Assembly (NCBI GenBank): GCA_009829735.1
Contig: CM020620.1
Location: forward strand, 5,634,299-5,698,298
From: Pyropia yezoensis
Taxonomy: Eukaryota; Rhodophyta; Bangiophyceae; Bangiales; Bangiaceae
Length of the DNA: 64,000 nucleotides
Reading direction: 5' to 3'
A program made the position numbers and the translations under genes. A model generated the notes under the pieces. That model had not been told where the DNA came from and ran no database searches. It saw nothing but the letters and a program-made list of their open reading frames with translations. This document shows, in pieces, positions 38,617 through 48,919 of this stretch. How positions within the stretch are numbered: position 1 is the stretch's first letter; the number at the start of each line of letters is the position of its first letter.

Positions 38617-40377
38617 ATGGCTACCCTCCCTGGCACGACGGTGCCCGAAGGGGTAGACCCCGCGTCCCTTGACGCATCCCTGGTCACCGCGGGGGACGGT
38701 GTCCAACCCGGCGTTCTCCCTACGGGTGAAGCAGACCTGGGCGTGACATCCGGTAGTGGACTGGAGTCTACAGGCGGCCAAGCACCACCTGCTCCCGTTC
38801 CTCCGGCTGTTCCTCCTGTGGGAGCCACCCCGGGGTCAACGGCGTTTGAGTCCGCTCGCAGCCGACGTCTCCCTCCTGTCGGTTCTACTCCACAACCTCC
38901 AGGGATAGCCCCTGGTGTGTTTACTCCTGGACCCACACATGGCAGCTGGGTGTATACACCTCTTCCTGTGGGCACTAGCAGTGCCAGAGGCACCGCTATG
39001 ACTGGTTTTACGGGTCTTCCTGAGACTTCGACTCCTGGGACCGGCCAAGCTTTTCCTCCCCTTGCATCCTATGGGGCGGGGAGCTCCAAGACCGGTAACC
39101 GGAGCAGTCGGAGGCATCGGCGTCGTCGCCGTTGCTCCAGCACCAGCGAGACCAGTTCCTCCAGCTCTGAGGAGAGATATGACTGGGATGCATCTCCCGG
39201 TCCCACCCGGCGCAGGCTAGTCGAATTTGACTTCCCTGCCCACCAAGTGGGAGATGCCACCCTGAACAAGGTCACGTATTGGGGTAACTACCGACTGGAG
39301 AACCAAGACCAAGGTTACACCCGGAAGATGGCCAAGAAGATGGCATCCCTGAACCGGCGAATGCAGCCGAGCTTTGGGGGACATCCTAAGTTTTCCGGGA
39401 AGAGACCGGCGCTTATCTTTGCCTTCCTGCGCCGGTTCATCAAGGCATGCAATGACAACGATGTGTCCGAGGGCAAGGCTCTCTATCTCCTGGTTAACTT
39501 CATGACCGGAGTAGCGGAACAGCGGTTTGCACAGGTTCTACCAGACTCTGCCGGGCACATTGTTGGACGTACCGTCGCGAGTTATCCGGAGGCGGTCAAC
39601 TGGCTCCTGTCCAACTACGCTGACGCGGACTCCCTGCGTAAAGCAGTCGGCAGGCTGAACCGGGCAACCATGGAGAGACAAGAGACTCCAGAGGCATTCG
39701 CCCGTCGTGTCCGGGAGATGAGCGATGTTTGTGGCAACATTTACCCTGAGGACAGGCTCAAGCTGAACTTCTCGGAGGGGCTTCCTGAATATCTTCAAGT
39801 GGATGCGGAGAACTACAACCAGGAACATCAAGAACATACCTTCCAACAGTTGATGGCCTACACCCAGGGCAAGCACCGGCAAGCCAAGGCCCTCCAAGCT
39901 CCCATTGTATCAACTCCCAAGCAGTTGTCGCGAGTTCGTCCCGGACCCGACAAGTATAAGGGAGGTGATAACCCTGTACCGGTACTCGCAGTTGGCGAGG
40001 CCTCACCCGTGGGGTCAGGGGACAAATGGGGCGGCTTCGTTTCTAAGGAGCAACTTTCCCTGGTCGCCCCCAAGCAGGTCAAGAACCAGCGGTTCCGGTC
40101 GTGCTGGCTGTGCCAGAAGGAGGACCACATGTCCTACCAGTGCCCGACCATTCCCAAGGATCTCCAGAAGAAACTCAAGCGTCAAGGACTGGTGTTTGCA
40201 AAGGCGGTCAACTGGGCTGACCGGCGGGCACTTTCCAAGATGGACAAGGCACAGGTACATGCAATCCGAGTGGCAACCCTACAGAGCATCACGGAGGCTC
40301 TGGCAAGGGAAGCTCCTACGGACTTCGACCTGGAGACCGAAACCTCTGAGGACTCCTCGGACCCGGGAAACGAGTAG
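38617..40377 (+). CDS. gag: RetB gag
   Basis: 586 residues from ATG 38617 (MATLPGTTVP), 190 bp after the primer-binding site. Residues 1-150 are Pro/Gly/Thr-rich; a basic Arg/Ser patch follows (RSSRRHRRRRR); the capsid-like domain spans about 235-440 (LIFAFLRRFIKACNDNDVSE, FARRVREMSDVCGNIY). Zinc knuckle CWLCQKEDHMSYQC at about 495-508. Same order and weak sequence relation to RetA gag (FLRRFxKACxDN shared). The frame is intact. Ends GNE-stop with the slippery heptamer inside these codons. Confidence 0.92.
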   Translation: MATLPGTTVPEGVDPASLDASLVTAGDGVQPGVLPTGEADLGVTSGSGLESTGGQAPPAPVPPAVPPVGATPGSTAFESARSRRLPPVGSTPQPPGIAPGVFTPGPTHGSWVYTPLPVGTSSARGTAMTGFTGLPETSTPGTGQAFPPLASYGAGSSKTGNRSSRRHRRRRRCSSTSETSSSSSEERYDWDASPGPTRRRLVEFDFPAHQVGDATLNKVTYWGNYRLENQDQGYTRKMAKKMASLNRRMQPSFGGHPKFSGKRPALIFAFLRRFIKACNDNDVSEGKALYLLVNFMTGVAEQRFAQVLPDSAGHIVGRTVASYPEAVNWLLSNYADADSLRKAVGRLNRATMERQETPEAFARRVREMSDVCGNIYPEDRLKLNFSEGLPEYLQVDAENYNQEHQEHTFQQLMAYTQGKHRQAKALQAPIVSTPKQLSRVRPGPDKYKGGDNPVPVLAVGEASPVGSGDKWGGFVSKEQLSLVAPKQVKNQRFRSCWLCQKEDHMSYQCPTIPKDLQKKLKRQGLVFAKAVNWADRRALSKMDKAQVHAIRVATLQSITEALAREAPTDFDLETETSEDSSDPGNE

Positions 40378-43300
40378 GGCAGGCGCTCTCCCCAAGTGTC
40401 TTCCCGAATCTCCAACGGCAGGGTACTTCTACCCGTTCTCCCCTTGCGTGCCGGGAGAAAGGACGGCAGTTACGTGCTCAACCGGTAGCCGCCTGGACAC
40501 CCTGCTTGTTCAAGGGGACCTTGCTCGTCCTGCGTAAGGAAAACCTCAAGATTAATGCTCGTATGCGTGTGGGGGATAGCCTCCCCCAAGCTGTTACGCC
40601 GGTTGTTGACACGGGAGCCGGACCAAGCGTCATCACTGAGAACCTGTTACCTCCGGGCTGGCGTCGACATGCCTGGAAAGCGCCTACCAGAACCCATATT
40701 GTAGACGCATCAGGTCAAACCCTACGACCGCTTGGCCGTCTTCCCGTCGCCATCTATGTCAACAATGAACCAATGCTTTTTCCCTTTCTAGTAGTCAAGA
40801 CCTTATCAGTCCCCCTCATCCTAGGCTGGGACTTCCAGAAGCAGCATGTCAAGAGTATCCTGCCCGGAGAAGGAAAGGTACAGTTCAACCATGGGTTTGT
40901 GTCACCAGTGCTGGAGCACCTGGACGCCAAGGTTCGTGTGGCCAAGAACCAGAAGGAACGCATCCCACCCTCTACCTTGACCCTCTTCAAACCGGTGCTC
41001 CTACCTCCTCGCTCGGAGACCAAGGTTCAAGTCACGACCCGGACTGCAGGTCAATGCCTGATCTACGGACGCAAGGAATTTCTGGCGAAACACCAATTAT
41101 ACCTAGCCCACGGACATCACAAGAAGGTGGAGAGGCACACCCCGTTCTCGGTGCTGATCGTCAACGTGAGCCGGAAGCCAATAACCCTCGCCAAGGGCAC
41201 TCGAGTTGGTACAGCAGAGCCTTACCGGGGGTCCGCCCGTGCTATGAGCAAGGCAGACCTCCTGAGCCTGCAACAAGAGCTGGCATCCAACTTGACGGCC
41301 TTAGACGTATCTCCGGAACAAGAGCAGGCTGGCCGCGCTACTCCGAAGCCCGAACAAGCACCCCCCGGGATGCCGAAGGTCAACCAAGAAAATGTCCCTC
41401 CCGACTTGAAGGAGGCACTGGAGAAGCTTCTCCAGGAATATCGGCACCTGTGGTCTGGAGAGCTGGGCAAGATGGACGCCACCCTACACCGGATTCAACT
41501 CAAGCCAGATGCCAAGCCAGTGCACATGCAACCATATCGGGCTGGACCTCATCGCCGGGATAAGATTGAGAAGCAGGTTAACGAGATGCTCAAGATGGAT
41601 GTTATCGAGCCGTCGGATGGCGAGTGGGCTTTCCCGGTGGTAGTCGTCCCGAAACCTGGCGGTCACTTCCGTTTCTGCGTTGACTACCGGCGCTTGAACG
41701 AGATGACAGTCAAGGATGTATACCCGATACACCGGATGGATGATTGCCTCGGCTTTCTTGGTGATGCCACCCTCTTCTCGACGCTGGATTGTAACGCCGG
41801 ATACTGGCAGATCCCTCTGGCTGACGAGGACAAGGACAAGACTACCTTCACGTGCCACTTGGGACTATTCCGGTGCAAGCGTCTTCCTTTTGGTCTCACC
41901 AATGCTCCGGCAACTTTCCCGAGAGCCATCGACATCATCATGTCGGGGCTAAGGTGGAGAACCTGTTTAGTCTACCTGGACGATATTATTGTTTTCTCCA
42001 AGACCCCGACGGAACACCTGGAACACCTTCGGGAGGTCCTGGCCCTCCTGTCCAGGGGGGGAGGCACCCTCAAGGCCGAGAAGTGCCACCTGTTCGAGAC
42101 TGAGGTGGAGTACCTGGGGCACGTGCTGAGTCCGGGGGAGCTCCGAGTCAATGAGAAGAACATCAAGCCCCTCCGGCATGCACGGCAACCTAAAACCCAG
42201 ACGGAACTCAAGAGCTTCCTGGGTATGTGCAACGTCTACCGCCGGCTCGTACGGGACTATGCTCTGATTGCCCGGCCATTGACCAAGCTTACCAGCAAGA
42301 AGCTTCCAGCGCAACTCCCGGTGTTCGACGAGAAGCAGACAGCGGCCATCGAAGAGCTCAAGAAGCGCCTGACCACCACTCCAGTACTGGCGTTACCCAA
42401 GCGGGAGGGCCAGTTTGTTCTGGAGACTGATGCCTGTGGCGTCCAGGTGGGGTGCTCACTACTCCAGCAGCAACCTGATGGGCACTTCCTCCCGATAGGC
42501 TACTACAGTCGCGTCTTGACTCCAGCCGAGAAGAACTATTCCACGACCGAGCGCGAGTGCTTGGCGGTCGTCTGGGCTTGCTTCCTGTTACGTCCATATC
42601 TTGAAGGACAAGAGTTCCTCATCCGGACGGACCACGCCAGTCTAAGGTGGCTGCTATGCATGGACAGCAGTCAAGGAAGGGTCGCCCGGTGGCGCCTACG
42701 CCTTTCGGAGTTCAAGTACAAGGTATGCACCAGAGCAGGGAGGGAGCACCACTGCGCCGACACCATGTCCCGGCTGGAGACTCCGGCAGCCGATACCGGT
42801 CCTATCCCGGAGGAAATACCTTGCTTCATCCTCCCGAATGTCGGACGTGGCTGGCACGCTCCCCTGTACGAGACACCTGAAGCTCATCAACCGGTAACCA
42901 TTCACCGGATGCTGGAGGCACAGTTGACGGACCCTCAATGCTTGGAGCTTGGCCACCAAATGGACCTGAACCGGAACAGTCGCTTCTCCGAGTCTACAGA
43001 CGGACTCCTGGTACGGGTGTCACCCTTCGATGGGGCAACTCAAGTCTACGTACCCCGAAGTCTACGAGCTGACATCCTACGCCTGGAGCACTCGTCTCCC
43101 CAGGCCGGACATCCTGGTATCAATCGGATGTATGCTTCCATGAGACGACACTATTACTGGGAAACCATGGCCAGTGACGTCCATAAGTGCCTGGAGGCCT
43201 GTGTTTCTTGTGCAAGGAACCGGTTGTCCCAGAGGAAGAAGACTTCTAAGCTGCGCCTATTCCCTGCGGCGGAGCCCTTTGCAAGCTTAAGCATGGACAT

Positions 43301-44465
43301 CCTGGGGCCCCTACCTGAAACATCCAGTGGCAACATATACCTGCTCATCATTTGTGACCGGTTCTCCAAGTTCACTCGAGCAATCCCGCTGAGGACCATC
43401 ACGGCTCTGGATGTCACGTCAGCCTTCTGCGAGTACTGGATAGCTGCCTACGGCCCTCCAGACTCCGTCTTAACCGACAATGGCCCCCAGTTTGCATCCC
43501 TGTTCTTCCAAGGAGTCTGTGACCTGATGGGCATCAAGAACTTGTACACCACGACGTACCACCCTTAAACGAACGGCCAGGTGGAACGATTCAACCGGAC
43601 CCTAGTGGACATGCTACGGCACTACGTGGAGGAGCACCAAGAAGACTGAGACGAGCTCCTGGCTGTCCTCACTCTAGCCTACAACTCCCGAGTTCACGGG
43701 ACAACGGGAGTCGCTCCACTCGACTTTGTCACCCCAAGGCGGCTGACCAACTTCTCCCTGGAAAGAATACCAGATGGTCTCCAGCCTGCACTGAAGTCAG
43801 GTCCCAAGGCAAAGGATGAGTTCCTGGAGCAACTGAAGCTCCTGCTCCCAAGAGTCAAGGAGTCAATCTCGAAGACCCAGGAGCGATACATGCGGGACTA
43901 TGACAAGGGTGTCCGGGAAAAGAACAAGGAACTGGGTGGTGGCGACTGGGTTTTTGTGGACAACCATAGCAAGGCCCGGGGGAAGCTGGACTCGAAGACG
44001 GATGGACCTTATGAGATTCTTAATACGGATGGCTGGACCTTCCTTCTAGACGTGGATGGTTCCCCGTACCGGGTGAGCAGCGACCATGTCACCCGAGCTC
44101 CACCGCCAAGCCAACGGGACTTGACCCGGCGTATGCGAGCCGCAGTACCCCGGCTATCCCAAGAAGAAGGCCGGGAATATGTCTACGTCAAGTTTGTCGA
44201 CCATGCCTGGAGAGACGGACGCTTGTACCTGCGAGTACGCTGGTTCGGTTTGAACCCGGCAGATGATACCTGGGAACCCTCAAACCGGCTACCCATCGCG
44301 GATGTCTGTGCCTACACGCGACGGAACGGGATTGAGGGCACTCCAGTGGCCAGAGCCGGCAAGACTCTGGAGTCGGACGCGGAGGAGGACCAGGAGGACG
44401 GGGCTGATCAAGACCATAGGGACGAGACGAGCTCACCTGCAACGGATGCGGAACAAGAGGATTGA
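40350..44465 (+). pseudogene. RetB pol: protease, RT, RNase H, integrase, chromodomain, two stops
   Basis: Open in the -1 frame from the end of gag. Protease VVDTGAGPSVI and LILGWDF. RT FCVDYRRLNEM, LPFGLTNAPATF, YLDDIIVF. RNase H LETDACGVQVGCSLL. Integrase GHPGINRMY with the HHCC module, SMDILGPL, LTDNGPQF. A TAA at 43566-43568 replaces Gln in the HPQTNG motif and a TGA at 43647-43649 replaces Trp of a conserved TWD-type triplet. The frame is otherwise intact to a chromodomain-like segment (YVYVKFVDHAWRDGRLYL, WFGLNPADDTWEPSN) and an acidic tail. No indels. The first stop falls just before the catalytic Glu, so this copy should not integrate by its own enzyme. Confidence 0.92.
40365..40377 (+). 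promoter_or_regulatory. Candidate -1 frameshift site of RetB (GGGAAAC + gag stop)
   Basis: Zero-frame ccG GGA AAC GAG TAG. The pol frame (-1) is open only from 40350, so the two frames overlap by 28 bases and the heptamer lies in that overlap. No ATG occurs in pol before 40563. Downstream hairpins exist (GGGTA-CTTC-TACCC at 40421-40434; TTCTCCC/GGGAGAA at about 40435-40459) but are farther away than usual. Confidence 0.72.
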
Positions 44466-44610
44466 GAAGAAGGGAACGGGTGTATCAAGGAAAACACGCA
44501 ATGCAAGCATGGAACCATCAAGAAAAACAAGCACCCGCTCGAGCAACCCTTTTCTCAACCTCTACCCTCCTCGCTTCTTCCAAGACCCTCACCCTCCTTG
44601 CCTCCAACTA

Positions 44611-45675
44611 CTACTCCCGGCGCGGACGCTGAGTCGCGGGAGTGTCCTCTAGCGCTGCCTCCGCGGCACGACGGGAACCGGAGGAAGACGGAATGACGTA
44701 GTGCGGTGGACGCGGCGCATCCCCGTATGACGCCATCGGAGTAGTACCGGTAGTTGCCGGGGGCTCCCGCTCATCCAGATATGCCCGTCGGCGCCCCTGG
44801 AAGCCAGTGATGGCCTCTGACCACTGCCGGGCCAAGCCATGCCGCGTCAAAGTCGCCAGAAGTTCGCCAACCACCGGGCTGTTCGACATCTGGCCACTCT
44901 CCGCGCAAGCAAACACCCGGTCGACCACGTTGTTCAAGACGCTGGCGTAAGTACCCAGCACCAGGGAGGACCCAGCGCCTTCAACCTGCACCGGAAGACG
45001 ACCCAGCTGGTCTTCAATCATACCGACGTCGTACTGGTCGCATGTCGGACCACCTTGGTTCAGGTACCAGTCAGGCACCCGGAAGCGGGTAAGGCGGAGA
45101 GTCGGCGCCGGAATCTCGAACCGCCCCGAGGATGACACCACCGGACGGTCCACAACGGCCCCAGAAACCGGAGTACCCAACTCCAGCGGAGGCACAGCGC
45201 CGCCGGCGTTGGAAGAAGGCGTCCGAGGCAGAGCGGCCGGAGTCGTCGGCGACCGCACGGCCACCCCCAGACTCGCTGCGGACAAGCGCGGTGCCGGAGG
45301 AGCTTGAAGTACCGGCACAGCCGGAATAGGGCGCGGACGCGCCGGTGACGGTTCAGGCGAGGCCACCGGAGCGACAGGTGCAACAGGAGGAAGCGGAGCC
45401 GTCGCAGACGCCCGACCGACCGCCGCGGCCCATCCCGACTCTTGCACCGGCGGCCCAGCTGGCAGAAGATCGAGGGCAGAACCGGAGCAGGTGGCCGTAA
45501 CCGGGGTGAAGACGCTCGACCTCGGCACCGGTGTGGACGTGCTCGAGGCTGTGCACGGTGGCACCTGGTTCGGCCCGAGGACGTGCCGGACTAGGGAGGG
45601 AGCAATGTAGCATCCCTGGCCCCGACTTGGCGCCGACCCGGGACTGCAACCAGAGGGCACCAGGTGCCAGAACAC
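44611..45675 (-). CDS. Antisense ORF of RetB (aORF-B), no ATG at its start
   Basis: 354 open codons opposite to gag-pol, tail to tail with pol (145 bp gap). The upstream end reaches about 70 bp into the 3' LTR. It has no ATG there (the first codon of the open frame is GTG); the first ATG is at 45021. Residues 1-180 are Pro/Ala/Ser-rich. The C-terminal 170 residues are folded-looking: FRVPDWYLNQGGP, then ELLATLTRHGLARQWSEAI, which aligns with the end of the RetC1 antisense protein (TRVIDRRDIADRWSTEV). Expression would need non-ATG initiation, splicing from an LTR exon, or the shorter start. Function unknown; no membrane segment. Confidence 0.6.
   Translation of the reverse strand: MFWHLVPSGCSPGSAPSRGQGCYIAPSLVRHVLGPNQVPPCTASSTSTPVPRSSVFTPVTATCSGSALDLLPAGPPVQESGWAAAVGRASATAPLPPVAPVAPVASPEPSPARPRPIPAVPVLQAPPAPRLSAASLGVAVRSPTTPAALPRTPSSNAGGAVPPLELGTPVSGAVVDRPVVSSSGRFEIPAPTLRLTRFRVPDWYLNQGGPTCDQYDVGMIEDQLGRLPVQVEGAGSSLVLGTYASVLNNVVDRVFACAESGQMSNSPVVGELLATLTRHGLARQWSEAITGFQGRRRAYLDEREPPATTGTTPMASYGDAPRPPHYVIPSSSGSRRAAEAALEDTPATQRPRRE
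45593..45605 (+). promoter_or_regulatory. Polypurine tract of RetB
   Basis: AGGGAGGGAGCAA directly before the 3' LTR at 45606. Confidence 0.7.
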
Positions 45676-46176
45676 GCCCGCCGTGTGGTGATGGTTGGCG
45701 GCCGTGGCCCGTGCCCGGCACTGGGATGCGGTGGACTACGCTATCCACACGCGAGAGAGGGATTTCTGATGTGTTTTTGCATATTTGTGAGGGACTTGAT
45801 TTGAGAGAAATTGAGTGTGAGATTAGTGAGTGGGAATAGAATTAGTAGTGATAGTGGCCCCCGACCTGACGAGGTTAGACTCGGGTCGGGGCCACTCGGG
45901 GGTATGGGGGGGCTACCTGGCCAACGTGCCGAGGTTCCCCCAGATGCACGTTAAGAGGGACAGCGAGGCGCCCTTAGCCCGCGCCCTCAGGAAAAAGACA
46001 ACTGCGCGTTTGCTTTCCTCTTCCCCGTGTGCACTACCGTGCGTATCTGTTTGCTCTGCGAGCAGGCACGAGAGGCAACAGGCATACCATTCTCGTAGTT
46101 CCCCTTTCTGTGTTACCTGTCCCTTTCCCCCGAGGGATATTGACACGTGTCTGAGAGGATCGAGTTTTATACCACA
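45606..46176 (+). repeat. 3' LTR of RetB
   Basis: 571 bp, TGTAGCATCC to TATACCACA, with the hairpin at 45854-45895. The antisense ORF frame extends into its first 70 bp. Confidence 0.95.
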
Positions 46177-46181
46177 GGTTT
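46177..46181. repeat. Target-site duplication GGTTT (right) of RetB
   Basis: Matches 37827-37831. Removing RetB and one copy restores a RetC LTR. Confidence 0.95.
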
Positions 46182-46397
46182 GTTGTTCTACCATGGCCCG
46201 CGGTGGATTCGCCGCCGGCCCCCTCGTTATAAACCCTCGGAGACACCACTAACCACCCTTCACCCCAAAATGCAAATCCCTCTGGTCATACGTAACTTAT
46301 ACATACCATGACCAATACGGACTCCCAAATTGAAAGTTAAGGGTTAGAAGTAGTCCCCCTATACTAGGGTCACAATACGGTCATCCATATTGCTACA
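46182..46397 (-). repeat. RetC2 3' LTR, right piece
   Basis: Continuation of 37686-37831; ends TGCTACA. Followed by the C-rich polypurine-tract complement seen also after the RetC1 3' LTR. Confidence 0.92.
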
Positions 46398-47969
46398 TAT
46401 ACCCCCCTTCGATTTGGCCCGTCCTCGGGTCGAGTTGCATTCGGGTTTCCGAATGTCAGCGGGTCGCGTGACCGTTTACCAGTCGGGAGGGGCTTTGCGC
46501 CCTGTCGCGACAGACACCTCTTTTCGAGGTTGTCTGAGGGGGGTGCCCCCCTTTGTGTAATACACGCACGATCCGTTTTCCGGACCATTGAATTCCCGAT
46601 GCGTGTTTTTGTTCACGACCCCTCTTTCCAAGGGGTGGAGCAAGCGGATCCGCCACCAGGCGTCTGGTGGTAGGGAAACACATCTCGTGTGGTCGATTGA
46701 GTGGGGGGCGGGGGCTGCCCGCGTTGCGCAGGGGCGGTTGGGGGTGTCCCCGCTTGATAACCCCGTATTGGGAGGCGTGTCCCCGATCTAGATGCCTGGG
46801 TGGAGCGGCCTCGTAGCTCGGTTTGGCGCGTGTCGTCCCGTGCTGCCGTATCGCTCGTGCTGCGCTGTGTGGTAATAAGCGCGGGTGCCCGCGCTTCTCT
46901 GGCTCGTCCGCGAGCGTTACTTGTACCGGGTCGAGCCGGCTGCGGCTTTTTGACACGGGGCGCCCCTGCTACCCCGGCTCCACCATGTCGGACCCCCAGA
47001 TACCCGGGGGCGAGCACGACCTCCTGGGTGAGGAGGAGGAGGTGATGCAGGACGACGTTTCCGTCTCCGCCACCGCTGCTGAGTGCTTCTTAGCGAGCTC
47101 TTCGGACGAAGACGGCGACCGGGTAACCGTTCTTGTGGCCCCGGAAGGCGCGCCGGGCGGATTGTCGTCCGTGTGCAGCGGCACGACGGCTCCGTCGGGT
47201 GGCGGGCAATCGCGTGCAGCGGCTGCTCCTACCCCTTCTCCTTTGGCGAGTCGGATGGGCCCCGTCGCCAATGCCGGCGCGGTTCTACCCCAAGACTGCG
47301 CAGCTTGTGTGTCGGGCAGTTGTGGTGGCGCTTCGGTTGGGACGGCGACTCAAGACGGCGCGGGTGCCCGACCGGTTGGTGGTGTGTCCGTGGCGGCAGG
47401 CAACGGGTCTACCCCCTCCGCCCCCGGTGTGCCCACGTCAGGCCCGGGTGGCGGCGATGCTCTGCCCGCGGTGCCGCGGGCGACAACCGGTCAAGATGTG
47501 TCGTCGCCGATGGCGGTGGACTCCGGAAGCAACTCCGCGCGGGCGCCCGCCCTTCTTCTTCCTCCTCGGCCCCGTGTGCCCCCGGCACCGGCCAATCTGC
47601 CCATGGGGCTTCCCCCGGCGCCCCCGATTCTTCCTGGGCCCGCCCGGGCTGCCCCGTTGGGTGGCGGCGTCGCCGTGACGGAGAGTCAACCTGCCGTGTC
47701 GGTGTCCGAGTTGGTGGCTCGGGTCAGGGGCCTGACTGTGCAGGAGTCCATGGACTCAACTTGGCGGATGCGGGTGAACTTCCACCAGCCGCATTACCTC
47801 GGAGCATACTCCCGGCGCGTCAAGTTGGACCCGAGTTGGGAGCGGGAGTTAGTGAGGCTGGTCAACCAGCCGATTGCGGTCCGGGTGGAACATCACTGGA
47901 TCCTGAGTCAGCCGGATGACCGGCATGCGCAGCTCTGGCGCACCCGAGTGGGGCGGGGTGACGTCTTCT
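46398..47969 (-). mobile_element. RetC2: 3' fragment of a second RetC element
   Basis: Polypurine tract, untranslated stretch (46410-46984) and the first 985 bp of the antisense ORF, then cut by the RetC1 LTR at 47970. No other part of this copy is in the window. Confidence 0.85.
46985..47969 (+). pseudogene. Truncated antisense ORF of RetC2 (aORF-C copy 2)
   Basis: ATG 46985 (MSDPQIPGGE). 328 codons, related throughout to RetC1 (shared GGLSSVCSGTT, ILPGPARxAPLGGGVAV, VRVEHHWILSQPDDRHAQLW). An acidic start (EEEEVMQDD) is followed by a Pro/Ala/Gly-rich region. The C-terminal conserved domains are missing because the RetC1 LTR begins within codon 329. Confidence 0.8.
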
Positions 47970-48333
47970 TGTAGCACAATAGGTATCCGTCGCACGTCCA
48001 CTCTCAGGGAACACTCACCAAGGGGGATCGGCACCAACGTCACCGGGTGGCCAAGGTTGCTGTCCTTGGAGCGCAAGCCACGGGACCAAGATGGGAGCCC
48101 AAATGGGAGGAGTTTGTTGTTCTACCTTGGCCGGCGGTGGATTCGCCGCCGGCCCCCTCGTTATAAACCCTCGGAGACACTACTAACTACCCTCCACCCC
48201 AAGATGCAAGTCCCTCTGGTCATACGTAACTTATAGATACCGTGACCTGTACGAACTATCAAATTGAAAGTTAAGGGTTAGAAGTAGCCCCCCCTAATAT
48301 TAGGGTTACAATACGGCCAACCATATTGCTACA
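47970..48333 (-). repeat. 3' LTR of RetC1
   Basis: 364 bp, TGTAGCA...TGCTACA with 7-bp terminal inverted repeats. The polypurine-tract complement TATCCCCCCCTTGG follows at 48334-48347. Confidence 0.93.
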
Positions 48334-48919
48334 TATCCCCCCCTTGGATTCGGCCCGTCCTCGGGTCGAGTTGCATTCGGGTTACCGAATGTAAGTGGGT
48401 CGCGTGACCGTTTACCAGTCGGGTGGGGCTTTGCGCCCCGTCGCGACGGACACCCCTTTTCGAGGTTGTCTGAGGGGGGTGCCCCCCTTTGTGTGGTACA
48501 CACACGATCCGTTTTTCGGACCGTTAAATTCCCGATGCGGGTTTCTGTTCACGACCCCTCTTTCCGAGGGGTGGTGCAAGCGGATCCGCCACAAGGTGCC
48601 TGGTGGTAGGGGGGCCCTTCTCGTGTGGACGATTGAGTGGGGGGCGGGGGCTGCCCGCGTTGCGTGGGGGCGGCTGGGGGTGACCCCCCTTGCTTATCCC
48701 GTGAGTGGGGGTGGCCCCGTCCCGTTCAGGTGCCTGGGAGGAGCGCGTTCGTAGCCCTGTGGGGCGCGGGTCGACCCGCGTGCCTGCGGCGCTTCTCGTG
48801 GCCGTTTGTGGTCATAAGCGCGGGTGCCCGCGGTTCCCTGGCTCGTCCCGGTTTGTCCCACCGTACCGGGTCGTAGCCGTCGACGGCTTGTGGGCGCGGG
48901 GGACTCCGCACCCGTTATC
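48334..48919. other. RetC1 untranslated region between 3' LTR and antisense ORF
   Basis: 586 bp, matching 46398-46984 in RetC2 with many differences. No ORF conserved between the two copies. As the leader of the antisense ORF it is the most likely place for an antisense promoter or 5' untranslated region; I see no clear TATA box. Confidence 0.55.

Larger units (their letters stand above)
37832..46176 (+). mobile_element. RetB: complete Ty3/gypsy element (8345 bp) inside a RetC LTR
   Basis: Plus strand: 5' LTR 37832-38402, primer-binding site, gag, pol, convergent antisense ORF, polypurine tract, 3' LTR 45606-46176. Target duplication GGTTT at 37827-37831 and 46177-46181. The LTRs are both 571 bp and differ at about four positions by eye, making this the most recent insertion in the window. 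Two nonsense codons in integrase. Confidence 0.95.
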
